The position numbers were made by a program, and so were the translations under genes. Shown here piece after piece: positions 27,168 to 35,860 of a stretch of 64,000 bases of DNA (position 1 is its first letter; every line of letters begins with the position of its first letter). Source of the DNA: Wenxinia saemankumensis (GTDB taxonomy: Bacteria; Pseudomonadota; Alphaproteobacteria; Rhodobacterales; Rhodobacteraceae); the NCBI RefSeq assembly GCF_900141735.1, contig NZ_FQYO01000002.1:1-64000 (forward strand), read 5' to 3'. Under the pieces are notes generated by a model. The model was not told the DNA's origin. It ran no database searches and saw only the letters and a program-made list of their open reading frames with translations.

Positions 27168-27686
27168 TCAGCCGGCGGCGGCGATGCGGGCGGCCATCCA
27201 GACAAGGTAGCGCTCGCCCACCGGTCCGCCCCGATCCTCGCGCAGCTCCGCCGGCACGACGAACAGGAACGGGCCGCGGTCGCGCAGCACCAACCGGTCG
27301 CCGTCGGCGCGGGTCGCGATCAGCACCGCGTCGCGCGCCGCCGCCCCGATGTCGAAGATCGTGGCGTAGTCGTTCTCGGCAACGACCTCGAACGCCATCC
27401 TCGTCAGGCCGTGCCGTTCCAGAAGGTCGGACAGCAGGACCCCCTCGAAGCGCGTCGACGCGTGCCACGGAGTGTCGGTCATCAGGGCGTAGGTCGGCAG
27501 CGTCTCGAGCGCCGCCTGATCGTAGGTCACGGTCCGCCCGTCCGCCCCGGTGACGGAAAGCGTCGCGGTCGCGGGCAGGGGGGAGAGGGTGACGGGAACG
27601 GCCCCCTGCGGAGGATCGGCGAGCGCGGGAAGCGTCGACAGACACGTCAGGACGAAGAGGAGGCGGAAGAGAACGGGAGGGACCAT
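27168..27686 (-). CDS. Exported molybdopterin-oxidoreductase-like small protein
   Basis: This 172-residue protein has a signal peptide ([17 protein letters not shown]) and a single small domain with [35 protein letters not shown] and [11 protein letters not shown]. This resembles the sulfite-oxidase-type molybdopterin fold, reduced in size. From memory, such small proteins often lie beside GGDEF/EAL genes in related bacteria. A cofactor-binding cysteine is not evident, so it may be a ligand sensor for the downstream enzyme rather than an oxidoreductase. The start at 27686 is supported by the signal peptide and an upstream GGGAGG. Confidence 0.7.
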   Translation of the reverse strand: MVPPVLFRLLFVLTCLSTLPALADPPQGAVPVTLSPLPATATLSVTGADGRTVTYDQAALETLPTYALMTDTPWHASTRFEGVLLSDLLERHGLTRMAFEVVAENDYATIFDIGAAARDAVLIATRADGDRLVLRDRGPFLFVVPAELREDRGGPVGERYLVWMAARIAAAG

Positions 27687-27822
27687 CGGCGGCTCGCGCT
27701 GTGTTTCCCCCAGCCTAGGCGGGCTTCCTTGCCAGCGGGTTAAGCGATCACTTTCCCGCCAACGACCTGCGCGCGACGCGATCCCGGTTGCCGGGAACAT
27801 TGCGCGAACATATTGTCGGGCC

Positions 27823-29058
27823 ATGGCCAGGAAATCTCTTCAGGAAAAGCTTGCGATCCTCTCGGACGCCGCCCGTTACGACGCCTCCTGTGCATCGTCC
27901 GGCACGACACGGCGCAATTCGCGGGACGGCAAGGGCCTCGGATCGACCGAGGGGTCGGGGATCTGCCATGCCTACGCGCCGGACGGGCGCTGCATCAGCC
28001 TGCTCAAGATCCTGATGACGAACTTCTGCATTTACGACTGCGCCTATTGCGTGAATCGCGTCAGCTCCAACGTGGAACGCGCGCGGTTCAGCGTCGAGGA
28101 GGTCGTGACGCTGACGCTGGAATTCTATCGGCGCAACTACATCGAGGGGTTGTTCCTGTCCTCGGGGATCATCCGCTCGCCGGACGACACGATGGCCGAC
28201 ATGGTGCGGATCGTCCGCACTCTGCGCGAGGAGCACGGGTTCAAGGGGTACATCCACCTCAAGACGATACCCGATGCGGATCCGAAGCTGATCGAGGAGG
28301 CGGGATTGCTGGCGGACCGCGTGTCGATCAATGTCGAGCTGCCACTCGATGCGAGCGTGAAGGCCTACGCGCCCGAAAAGAACCCCGACCGGATCCGCGG
28401 GGCGATGGGGCGGACGCGGGCGCTGCGCGACGCGTCGGCCGACAGGTCCCACACCGGCAAGCGCCCGAAGCGGTTCGCCCCGGCGGGCCAGTCGACGCAG
28501 ATGATCGTGGGGGCGGACGGGGCGAACGATGCCGCGATCCTGGGGCAGTCGACGCGGCTCTATTCCGATTACAAGCTCAAGCGCGTCTACTATTCCGCCT
28601 TCTCCCCGATTCCCGATGCGACCGCCGCCCTGCCGCTGGTGAAGCCGCCGCTGATCCGCGAGCACCGGCTCTACCAGGCCGACTGGCTGATGCGGTTCTA
28701 CGGCTTCGACGCGACCGAGATCACGGCGCAGAGCGCGGACGGCAATCTCGACCTCGCAGTGGATCCCAAGCTTGCCTGGGCGCTGGCGCATCGCGAGCGG
28801 TTCCCGGTCGACGTGAACCGGGCCGAGAAGGAGGTCCTGCTGCGCGTGCCGGGCTTCGGGACCAAGACGGTGACGCGCATCCTCGCCACCCGCCGGCACC
28901 GGACGCTGCGCTGGGACGACCTTGCCCGGATCGGGGCGAACCTGAAATCGGCGCGGCCCTTCGTGACGCTGGGCGACTGGCGCCCGGGGCGCCTGCTCGA
29001 CACCGCCGACCTGCGCGCCCGCTTCGCGCCGCCGGCGGAGCAGCTCTCGCTCTTCTAG
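27823..29058 (+). CDS. Radical SAM protein linked to UdgX (putative DNA modification/repair)
   Basis: This 411-residue radical SAM enzyme has its 4Fe-4S cysteines in NFCIYDCAYC (Cys69, Cys73, Cys76), the CxxxCxxC pattern. The C-terminal part has a helix-hairpin-helix segment, VLLRVPGFGTKTVTRIL, typical of DNA binding. This family is regularly encoded next to a uracil-DNA-glycosylase-like protein, and here that gene starts four bases after the stop. A role in repair or modification of damaged DNA bases is inferred from this family association. The reaction is unknown. The start at 27823 gives MARKSLQEKLAILSDAARYD. Confidence 0.88.
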   Translation: MARKSLQEKLAILSDAARYDASCASSGTTRRNSRDGKGLGSTEGSGICHAYAPDGRCISLLKILMTNFCIYDCAYCVNRVSSNVERARFSVEEVVTLTLEFYRRNYIEGLFLSSGIIRSPDDTMADMVRIVRTLREEHGFKGYIHLKTIPDADPKLIEEAGLLADRVSINVELPLDASVKAYAPEKNPDRIRGAMGRTRALRDASADRSHTGKRPKRFAPAGQSTQMIVGADGANDAAILGQSTRLYSDYKLKRVYYSAFSPIPDATAALPLVKPPLIREHRLYQADWLMRFYGFDATEITAQSADGNLDLAVDPKLAWALAHRERFPVDVNRAEKEVLLRVPGFGTKTVTRILATRRHRTLRWDDLARIGANLKSARPFVTLGDWRPGRLLDTADLRARFAPPAEQLSLF

Positions 29059-29062
29059 ACCC

Positions 29063-30559
29063 GTGCGGCAGGTCCAGCTTCCCCGGATCGGCACCGACAA
29101 GGCGTGGCGCGGCGCCGCGCGGGGGCTGCTGGCCGCGCGTATCCCGCCCGAGGAGGTGATCTGGGACCACGGGGGCGCCGCGCCCGGCCTGTTCGAGGGG
29201 GAGGCGGCGCCGACCGGCCCCGCGACCGTCAAGGTGCCCAAGGCCTTCGTCGACCTCGCGAACCGCGTCGTCTGGCACCGCGACCCCGAACGCTTCGCCC
29301 GGCTCTATGCCTTTCTCTGGCGGCTGCGCACGCAGCGCGGCCTGATGGAGGATCGGGGCGATCCGGCGCTGGCCGATCTGCGGCGGATGGAGAAGGCGGT
29401 GAACCGCTGCCGGCACAAGATGACGGCCTTCGTCCGCTTCCGCGAGATCGGGCCGCGCGACGCCCCGCGCCGCAGCTTCGCCGCCTGGTTCGAGCCGACC
29501 CACCACACGGTCGAGCTGACGGCGCCGTTCTTCGCCCGCCGGTTCGGCGACATGGACTGGCTGATCGCGACGCCGGATGTCTCGGCCAGGTTCGAGAACG
29601 GGGCGATCACACTGCACGAGGACCTGCCGCGCCCGGACCTGCCGCAGGACGCCCACGAGGATCTCTGGCGGACCTATTTCTCGAACATCTTCAACCCCGC
29701 CCGGGTGAAGGTGGGGGCGATGATGTCCGAGATGCCGAAGAAATACTGGAAGAACCTGCCCGAGGCGCAGGCCATTCCGGGCCTGCTCGCCGAGGCGGAA
29801 GCGCGGGTCCGCAGGATGGCCGAGGCGGCGCCGACCCTGCCGCCGCTGCGCGCCGAACGGATCCGGGAGCGTCTGGCCGCCCCGGGCGTTGTCCGGGCAG
29901 ACCCGACAGGACAGGAGCGTGCCGTGGACCTCTTCGACAAGGCCGATATCGACAGCGGCGGGGCCATCCCCGATTTCGCCGCGCTGCGCGCCCGCGCGGC
30001 GGAGGAGGACCGGACCACGCCCGAAGGCTACGGCCGTTTCGTCCTGGGCGAGGGGCCCGAGGATGCCGACCTGATGGTCGTGGGCGAGCAGCCCGGCGAT
30101 GTCGAGGATCGCGAGGGGCGGCCCTTCGTCGGGCCGGCGGGGCAGGTCTTCGACCGGGCGGCCGTCGCCGCCGGTCTGGACCGACGCGAGGCTTACGTCA
30201 CCAATGCGGTGAAGCGCTTCAAGTTCACCCTGCGCGGCAAGCGCCGCATCCACCAGTCGCCCGGTGCCCCCGAGATCGAGCAGGCCCGTTGGTGGATCGC
30301 GCGCGAGGTGGAGCTGGTGCGGCCGAAGCTGCTGCTGGCCATGGGCGGCACCGCGGCCGAGACGCTGACCGGCACCAGGGCCGGCATCCTCAAGCGGCGC
30401 GGCCATGTCGAGGAAACGGAATACGGCCTCGTCTTCCTCACCGTCCATCCCAGCTACATCCTGCGCCTGCCCGATGCCGAGCTGCAGCGGGAAGAGGAGG
30501 CGCGTTACGTCGCCGACCTCGCCGCCGCGAAGGAGGCGCTGGGCCGGATGGCGGCCTGA
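29063..30559 (+). CDS. DUF4130 - UdgX fusion protein
   Basis: This 498-residue protein joins two units that are also known as separate proteins. Residues 1 to about 240 match the DUF4130 type linked to radical SAM proteins, with KMTAFVRFREI and NIFNPARVKVGAMMSEMPKK. Residues from about 320 form a family 4-like uracil-DNA glycosylase with GEQPGDVEDREGRPFVGPAG at 341-360. The loop GKRRIHQSP at 392-400 has the KRRIH signature of UdgX, whose histidine (His397 here) forms a covalent bond with uracil-derived sites in DNA. The start is GTG at 29063. It is in one operon with the radical SAM gene. Confidence 0.9.
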   Translation: MRQVQLPRIGTDKAWRGAARGLLAARIPPEEVIWDHGGAAPGLFEGEAAPTGPATVKVPKAFVDLANRVVWHRDPERFARLYAFLWRLRTQRGLMEDRGDPALADLRRMEKAVNRCRHKMTAFVRFREIGPRDAPRRSFAAWFEPTHHTVELTAPFFARRFGDMDWLIATPDVSARFENGAITLHEDLPRPDLPQDAHEDLWRTYFSNIFNPARVKVGAMMSEMPKKYWKNLPEAQAIPGLLAEAEARVRRMAEAAPTLPPLRAERIRERLAAPGVVRADPTGQERAVDLFDKADIDSGGAIPDFAALRARAAEEDRTTPEGYGRFVLGEGPEDADLMVVGEQPGDVEDREGRPFVGPAGQVFDRAAVAAGLDRREAYVTNAVKRFKFTLRGKRRIHQSPGAPEIEQARWWIAREVELVRPKLLLAMGGTAAETLTGTRAGILKRRGHVEETEYGLVFLTVHPSYILRLPDAELQREEEARYVADLAAAKEALGRMAA

Positions 30560-30562
30560 GCG

Positions 30563-31498
30563 TCAGCCCATCCAGACGAGCACGATCATGTAGTAGAAGA
30601 CCGGCGCGGCGAAGATCACGCTGTCGAGCTGGTCGACGAAGCCGCCCTGGCCGGGGATGAGGTGCGACCAGTTCCTGACGCCCCGGTCGGCCTCGATCGC
30701 GGCGAAGACGAGCGCGCCCCCGGTCCCGGCGGCCGAGATCGTGACCGCCATCGCCGCCGCCCCGAAGAGGCCGAAGGGCGTGATCCAGGACAGGCCCGCG
30801 CCCAGGGCGGCGGCCACGGCGAGGCTGGCCACGAACCCCTCCCATGTCCGGGGCGACAGGTCCGGCGCGATCCGCCGTTTCCCGATGCGGCGGCCGATCC
30901 AGTAATCGGCGAGGTCCGCCAGCTGCACGACGAGGACGAGGAACCCGACCAGCAGGACCGACCGCTCGCCGAGCCCGCCCGCGTCCAGCATGGCGAGCGC
31001 CGCGAGGTGGCTCACGCAGAAGATGCAGACCATCAGCGCCCATTGCGTCTCGGCCACCCGCACGAGGTAGCGCCGCGGCGCGCCCCTCGCCGCCGAGACG
31101 ACCGGCAGGAACAGGAAGGCGAGGACGGGGATGAACAGGGCGGTCAGCCCCGTCCAGCCGAGCCAGATGAAGAGATACTGCGCCGGCAGGATGACGTAGA
31201 AGGCGAGGGCGAGGCTGGTATGGTCGGCCTTGTCCTTGGTCGTGAAGGTCAGGAACTCGCGCAGGGCCGCGAAGCTGGCGAAGAGCGTCAGCAGCAGGAT
31301 GCCGGTCCGACCGGCGATCAGCGCCAGCGAGATCAGCGTCACCATCACCCACCACGAGGCGACGCGTGTCATGTAGGTGTCGAGGACCGGCCCCGTCCGG
31401 CCGCGCCAGCGGGCCAGCTCGCCCACCGCCGTCAGGACCGCGAGAAGCGCGAAGACGCCGAGCGTGAGCAGGGCGATCTGGCTGTCGGCCTCGCTCAT
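30563..31498 (-). CDS. Phosphatidate cytidylyltransferase (CdsA-like)
   Basis: This is an integral membrane enzyme that makes CDP-diacylglycerol from phosphatidate and CTP. It has 311 residues with about eight membrane spans. LADLADYWIGRRIGKRRI and SPRTWEGFVASL match the CdsA signature, whose conserved core is S-x-x-K/R-T-x-E-G. The gene starts at 31498 and overlaps the acyltransferase gene by four bases, so the two consecutive steps of phospholipid synthesis are coupled. It is probably a second CdsA of the YnbB type rather than the housekeeping copy, which is inferred from this pairing. Confidence 0.87.
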   Translation of the reverse strand: MSEADSQIALLTLGVFALLAVLTAVGELARWRGRTGPVLDTYMTRVASWWVMVTLISLALIAGRTGILLLTLFASFAALREFLTFTTKDKADHTSLALAFYVILPAQYLFIWLGWTGLTALFIPVLAFLFLPVVSAARGAPRRYLVRVAETQWALMVCIFCVSHLAALAMLDAGGLGERSVLLVGFLVLVVQLADLADYWIGRRIGKRRIAPDLSPRTWEGFVASLAVAAALGAGLSWITPFGLFGAAAMAVTISAAGTGGALVFAAIEADRGVRNWSHLIPGQGGFVDQLDSVIFAAPVFYYMIVLVWMG

Positions 31499-32172
31499 GT
31501 CCGGATCTCGCGCTGCGCCTCGCCCGGGGCGGGCGGGGCGAGGGCGGCGAGCGCCGCGGCCGCGCGGGCGAGGAAGGCGTCCTTCTCCTCGCCTTCCTCC
31601 ACGTGCAGGGGCGCGCCGAAGGTGACGGTGCACATGAGCGGCAGCGGCACGATCTCTCCCTTGGGCATGATCGCGTTGAGATTGGCGACCCAGGTGGGCA
31701 CGAGGTCGACCTCCGGACGGGCCCGGCCGACATGGTAGAGGCCGGAGCGGAAGGGGAGGAGCGGCTCCTCTCCCATGTTGCGGTTCCCCTCGGGGAAGAG
31801 GATCAGCGAGGCGCCCCCGTCGAGGGCCTCGACGATCTTCTCGACCGGGTTCTCGGTCCGGCCCTCCGGGCGGCGGTCGATCAGGACGGCGTTGAAGATG
31901 TCGCGCCCGGCAAAGGCGCGCAGCGGCGTCTTCAGCCAGTAATCCGAGGCCGCGACCGGCCGGACCTCGCGCCGCAGCGCGGTGGGCAGGACGGACCAGA
32001 TCATCGGCATGTCGCCGTTGCTGACGTGGTTGGCGTAGTAGATGCGCTGCCGGGGGACCGGCTCTATCCCCTGCCAGACGGGCCGGGCGGCGGTCACGAA
32101 CCGGGCGAAGAGCCGGATCGCGGTGCCGGCGATCTCGGCGGCGGGGCGGCGAAGGGGGGCGGGCAGGCGCAT
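31495..32172 (-). CDS. 1-acylglycerol-3-phosphate acyltransferase (PlsC-like)
   Basis: This 225-residue acyltransferase would convert lysophosphatidate to phosphatidate. The catalytic motif NHVSNGD at residues 48-54 fits the NHx4D rule, and LFPEGNRN is the substrate-binding motif of PlsC proteins. It overlaps the CdsA-like gene by four bases, and that enzyme uses its product. Confidence 0.87.
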   Translation of the reverse strand: MRLPAPLRRPAAEIAGTAIRLFARFVTAARPVWQGIEPVPRQRIYYANHVSNGDMPMIWSVLPTALRREVRPVAASDYWLKTPLRAFAGRDIFNAVLIDRRPEGRTENPVEKIVEALDGGASLILFPEGNRNMGEEPLLPFRSGLYHVGRARPEVDLVPTWVANLNAIMPKGEIVPLPLMCTVTFGAPLHVEEGEEKDAFLARAAAALAALAPPAPGEAQREIRT

Positions 32173-32317
32173 GGGCGCACCTTGGCGCGGGACGGTCCGG
32201 ATGGGAAGCGGTGGAGGGCGGGCCCCGGCGATCCGGCCCGGCCGCCCCCGCGGGGGGCTCGGGGCGCGCGGCGCGGTGCCCTCCTCCCCCCGGGAGGGGC
32301 GGGCGCCGGGGGCAGGA

Positions 32318-32383
32318 GGGGGCTCTGCCCCCGCTGCCTGCGGCAGCCCCCCGCGGTATTTGATCCCCTGCGAAGGGGGGATC
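32318..32383 (-). repeat. GC-rich hairpin cluster downstream of the extensin gene
   Basis: Three hairpins follow each other: GGGGGC-TCT-GCCCCC, CTGCC-TGC-GGCAG, and GATCCCC with GGGGATC. The last overlaps the stop codon of the extensin-like gene. The pattern resembles repeated intergenic elements common in Rhodobacteraceae and may end transcription of the hisC-tyrC-extensin operon. No long T-tract is present. Confidence 0.45.
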
Positions 32384-33704
32384 AGCGGCAGTAGGATCCC
32401 GAGCGGTAGGCGGCCGTGTCGAAGTGGAAATGGTCCCGATGGGCGGCGTTCGCATTGGGGCCGAGCACGGTGCCGAAGGGGCCGCAGGCGGCCTGCCAGA
32501 GCGTCCGCAGGTAGCCGCCATCGGTGCCCCGCCAGTCGCCGAGCAGGGTGATCCGGCTGCCGTCGCGCATCCGGAACCCGCCGATATCGACGGCATTTCC
32601 GAAGCTGTGCTCGGACAGGCGGGCGCCGGGCGTTCCGTTCCGGCCGCGGCAGGTATAGCCGCCCATGATCTCGAGCCGTTCGAGACCGCCACCGACATGG
32701 CGGAAGGTCGGGATCGCGCTGCTCTCGACCCAGCCGAGCAGGGCGCGGGCGGTGTCGCAGTTGATCTCCAGCGGCTGCGAGAGCTGGATGCCCCCCACGC
32801 TGCGGACCCGTACCGCATCCTCGACGCCGCAGGCGCCGGGGCCGGAGATCGCGCCCAGCCGGTCGCCCTGCAACCCGACCGCGCCGCAGAGCGCGCCGCG
32901 CTGCCGCTCGGCCTGCTGGGCGGCGACGCGTTGCACCAGGCTTTCGGGACGGTCCGGCGGGCGGAAGGCGGCGGCGACGGCGTAGACCGTGACGCCCTCG
33001 GCGCCGTCGCCCGCATCGCCCTGTTCCAGGTCCGGGGCCTGCACCACGTCCATCCAGGGCTGGTGGGGCCGCAGGGCGGGCCGTGCGGGGGCGAGCGCCA
33101 TCGGCTGGACGGCGAGCCGCGCGAGGTAGCCGGGGCGCAGCCGCGCCTCCTTTCCGGTCCAGTCGCCGGGCAGGTCGAGGATCGCGGGCTGCATCCGCAG
33201 GTCGGCCTGGATCAGCACCTCGGAGGGCAGGCGCTCGGGCCGGACCGACATGGTGGAGAGGACCTGCAGGTCGTAGGCGGGCGCGCTGCTGCCGCTGAGA
33301 TCGGGCGCAGGCGGCGCGTCCGCGAGCGTCGCATCGGGGCCCGCCGCCTCCGCCGCGGGCTCGACCGCGGCGGCCATCTGCGCGGGAGCGAGAGGCCGCG
33401 CCGGAGAGCGGCGATCCGGCGCCGCGGCGGGTCCGGCGGGCGGCCTCGCCGGGGATGCATCGCCCGCCGTGACCTGCCGCAGCGGCGGCACGAGAAGAGG
33501 CGGCACGAGGAGGGGCGGCGGCGCGGCCTCGGCGACCGGGTCCCCCATCCCCGCGAGGCGCGTCTCCCCCGGGCGCGCGGCCGGCCGTCCCGGGGCCTCA
33601 GGCAGGGGGCGGGCGGCGGGGCGCGGGGCCAGCTCCGGCGCCTCGGCGAGGAGCGGCGCGGGCAGGGCGCAGGTCAGCGCCAGGCAGGCGAGCAGGGCCT
33701 TCAT
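32382..33704 (-). CDS. Extensin-like C-terminal domain protein
   Basis: This 440-residue exported protein starts with a signal peptide (MKALLACLALTCALPAPLLA), followed by about 130 residues rich in Pro and Ala (PPLLVPPLLVPPLRQ). The C-terminal half is the bacterial extensin-like domain, with RLSEHSFGNAVDIGGFRM and NAAHRDHFHFDTA. These histidine and aspartate residues resemble the metal site of D-Ala-D-Ala peptidases, so cell-wall hydrolysis is possible. It overlaps the tyrC gene by four bases. Confidence 0.85.
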   Translation of the reverse strand: MKALLACLALTCALPAPLLAEAPELAPRPAARPLPEAPGRPAARPGETRLAGMGDPVAEAAPPPLLVPPLLVPPLRQVTAGDASPARPPAGPAAAPDRRSPARPLAPAQMAAAVEPAAEAAGPDATLADAPPAPDLSGSSAPAYDLQVLSTMSVRPERLPSEVLIQADLRMQPAILDLPGDWTGKEARLRPGYLARLAVQPMALAPARPALRPHQPWMDVVQAPDLEQGDAGDGAEGVTVYAVAAAFRPPDRPESLVQRVAAQQAERQRGALCGAVGLQGDRLGAISGPGACGVEDAVRVRSVGGIQLSQPLEINCDTARALLGWVESSAIPTFRHVGGGLERLEIMGGYTCRGRNGTPGARLSEHSFGNAVDIGGFRMRDGSRITLLGDWRGTDGGYLRTLWQAACGPFGTVLGPNANAAHRDHFHFDTAAYRSGSYCR

Positions 33705-34639
33705 GAAGCGGTGTCCTTCCCCTGGGACAGGGCCGAGCGCCCGAAATCCGGCGCCTCGGTATCCTGCCCGGCCTCGATGATGCCGCGCCGGATGGCCCGC
33801 GTATGGGTGAAATACTCGTGCAGATGCGCGCCGTCCCCGGTCCGGATCGCGCGCTGCAGGGCGAACAGCTCCTCGGTGAAGCGGCCGAGGATTTCCAGTG
33901 TCGCCTCGCGGTTCGTCAGGAACACGTCGCGCCACATCGTGGGATCCGAGGCGGCGATCCGGGTGAAGTCGCGGAAGCCGGCGGCGGAATACTTGATGAC
34001 CTCGCTGTCGGTGACCCGGCGCAGGTCGTCGGCCACGCCGACCATCGTGTAGGCGATGAGGTGCGGCGTGTGCGACGTCACGGCGAGGACGAGATCGTGG
34101 TGATCGGCCTCCATCTCGTCGACATTGGCGCCCATCGCGCGGAACAGCCCGGCCAGCCGGTCGGTCGCGGCGGCATCCGCGCCGTTCGGGACGAGGATCC
34201 ACCAGCGATTGCGGAAGAGGGTCGCGAAGCCCGAGCGCGGCCCGGAATACTCGGTCCCCGCAAGCGGGTGGGACGGGACGAAATGCACGCCGTCCGGGAC
34301 ATGCGGGGCGACCGCCTCGATCACCGCCTGCTTGACCGATCCGACATCGGTGAGGGTGGCGCCGGGGGCGAGATGGGGGGCGATCTCCTCCATCACCGGG
34401 CCCATCGCACCGACCGGCACGGCGAGGACGACGAGATCGGCGCCCTGCACCGCCTTGGCGGCGGTGTCGGTCACGCGGTCCACCAGCCCGATCTCGGCCG
34501 CGATGGCGCGGGTCTCGGCGCTGCGGGCCGTGCCGACGATCTCTCCTGCCAGGTTGCCCGCGCGCATCGCATGGGCCATCGAGCCGGCGATCAGGCCCAG
34601 CCCGATCAGGGCGACGCGGTTGTAGATCGGCGCGCTCAT
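33701..34639 (-). CDS. tyrC: Prephenate/arogenate dehydrogenase (TyrC-type)
   Basis: This 312-residue NAD(P)-dependent enzyme forms the tyrosine precursor from prephenate or arogenate. It begins with the Rossmann motif VALIGLGLIAGSMAHAM. The catalytic His region is SHPLAGTEYSGPRSGF, and further binding residues lie in AVTSHTPHLIAYTMVG. It overlaps both neighbours by four bases. The upstream hisC-type aminotransferase may supply the aromatic transamination step as well as histidine synthesis. Confidence 0.9.
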   Translation of the reverse strand: MSAPIYNRVALIGLGLIAGSMAHAMRAGNLAGEIVGTARSAETRAIAAEIGLVDRVTDTAAKAVQGADLVVLAVPVGAMGPVMEEIAPHLAPGATLTDVGSVKQAVIEAVAPHVPDGVHFVPSHPLAGTEYSGPRSGFATLFRNRWWILVPNGADAAATDRLAGLFRAMGANVDEMEADHHDLVLAVTSHTPHLIAYTMVGVADDLRRVTDSEVIKYSAAGFRDFTRIAASDPTMWRDVFLTNREATLEILGRFTEELFALQRAIRTGDGAHLHEYFTHTRAIRRGIIEAGQDTEAPDFGRSALSQGKDTAS

Positions 34640-35727
34640 GCCCGGCCCAGATGCTTGGCGAGGAGGTTGGCGACCCGGTGGCAGCCGACCTCGTCGCCCA
34701 CGGTGATCCGCAGCGCCTCGGGGAAGCCGTAGCCGGCGACGCGGCGGACCAGGATGCCGTCGGCGCGCAGCGCGGCATCGGCCGCGAGGGCGGCCTGTTC
34801 GTCGGCGAAGCGGACCAGCAGGAAGTTGGCGTGGCTCTCGTCCACCTCCAGCCCCAGATCGAGAAGGGCCTGCCTCAGCCAGGCCCGCATCGCGGCGTTG
34901 TCGGCGCGGCAGAACTCGACCCAGTCGGTATCGCGCAGCGCGGCCTCGGCGGCGGCGAGCTGCACGGTGGACAGGTTGAAGGGCTGCCGCACCCGGGTCA
35001 GCACGTCGATCATGTCGCGGGCGGCATAGCCCCAGCCGATCCGCAGCCCGCCGAGGCCGTGGATCTTCGAGAAGGTGCGCGTCGCGATGACGTTGGGATG
35101 CGCGTCCACCAGACCGATGCCGCCGTCGAACCCGTCGGCGAACTCGGAATAGGCCCCGTCATGGACGAGGATCGCCCGCCCCTCCAGCGCGCGGGCCAGA
35201 CGCGCGGCCTCCTCTCCCGGGATCATCGTGCCGGTGGGATTGCCGGGATTGGTGAGGAAGACGATCCGAGTCCGGTCGGTCACCGCGCCCAGGATCGCGT
35301 CCACATCGACGACGCGGTCGCGCTCGGGCACCTTGACCGGCGTCGCGCCCGCCGCGCGGATCAGCACGGGGTAGAGCGAGAAGCCGTGCTCGGTATGGAT
35401 GACCTCGTCGCCGGGCCCGGCGAAGCACTGCACGACGAATTGCAGCACCTCGTCCGATCCGACGCCGCAGATCACGCGGTCCGGGTCGATCCCGTTCACC
35501 TCGCCGATCGCGGCGCGCAGGGCGGCGTGGTCCGTCGGCGGATAGCGGTGGAGCGTGGACAACGCCGACTCGATCGCGTCCTTCACCCGGGGCGAGCTGC
35601 CATGCGGGTTCTCGTTCGACGAGAGCTTGAGCACCTCGTCGCGGCCGGGCAGGGCGGATTGCCCGCCGACATAGAGGTCGATCTCCATGATCCCGGGCTG
35701 TGGCGCGGGACCGGTCTGGGTGGTCAT
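34636..35727 (-). CDS. hisC: Histidinol-phosphate aminotransferase (HisC)
   Basis: This 363-residue PLP enzyme transfers an amino group to imidazole-acetol phosphate in histidine synthesis. Family members can also act on aromatic oxo acids. Motifs include KLSSNENPHGSSP, FLTNPGNPTGTMI and the PLP lysine in RTFSKIHGLGGLRIGWG. I chose the ATG at 35727, which has GGAG six bases upstream, over an ATG at 35769 without a clear site. Its overlap with tyrC suggests a role in tyrosine or phenylalanine formation in addition to histidine. Confidence 0.88.
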   Translation of the reverse strand: MTTQTGPAPQPGIMEIDLYVGGQSALPGRDEVLKLSSNENPHGSSPRVKDAIESALSTLHRYPPTDHAALRAAIGEVNGIDPDRVICGVGSDEVLQFVVQCFAGPGDEVIHTEHGFSLYPVLIRAAGATPVKVPERDRVVDVDAILGAVTDRTRIVFLTNPGNPTGTMIPGEEAARLARALEGRAILVHDGAYSEFADGFDGGIGLVDAHPNVIATRTFSKIHGLGGLRIGWGYAARDMIDVLTRVRQPFNLSTVQLAAAEAALRDTDWVEFCRADNAAMRAWLRQALLDLGLEVDESHANFLLVRFADEQAALAADAALRADGILVRRVAGYGFPEALRITVGDEVGCHRVANLLAKHLGRA

Positions 35728-35860
35728 GGAATGCTCCGGGGCAGCTCCGGGGTCGGTCCCGTCGCTCATAGCGGGGCGCCGGGGCGGATGCCAGCGCAAG
35801 CGGGGCGCCGGGGACCGCCGCGGCGCCCCCCCGCCGAGGCGGACGGCGCCGCCCGGCCCG

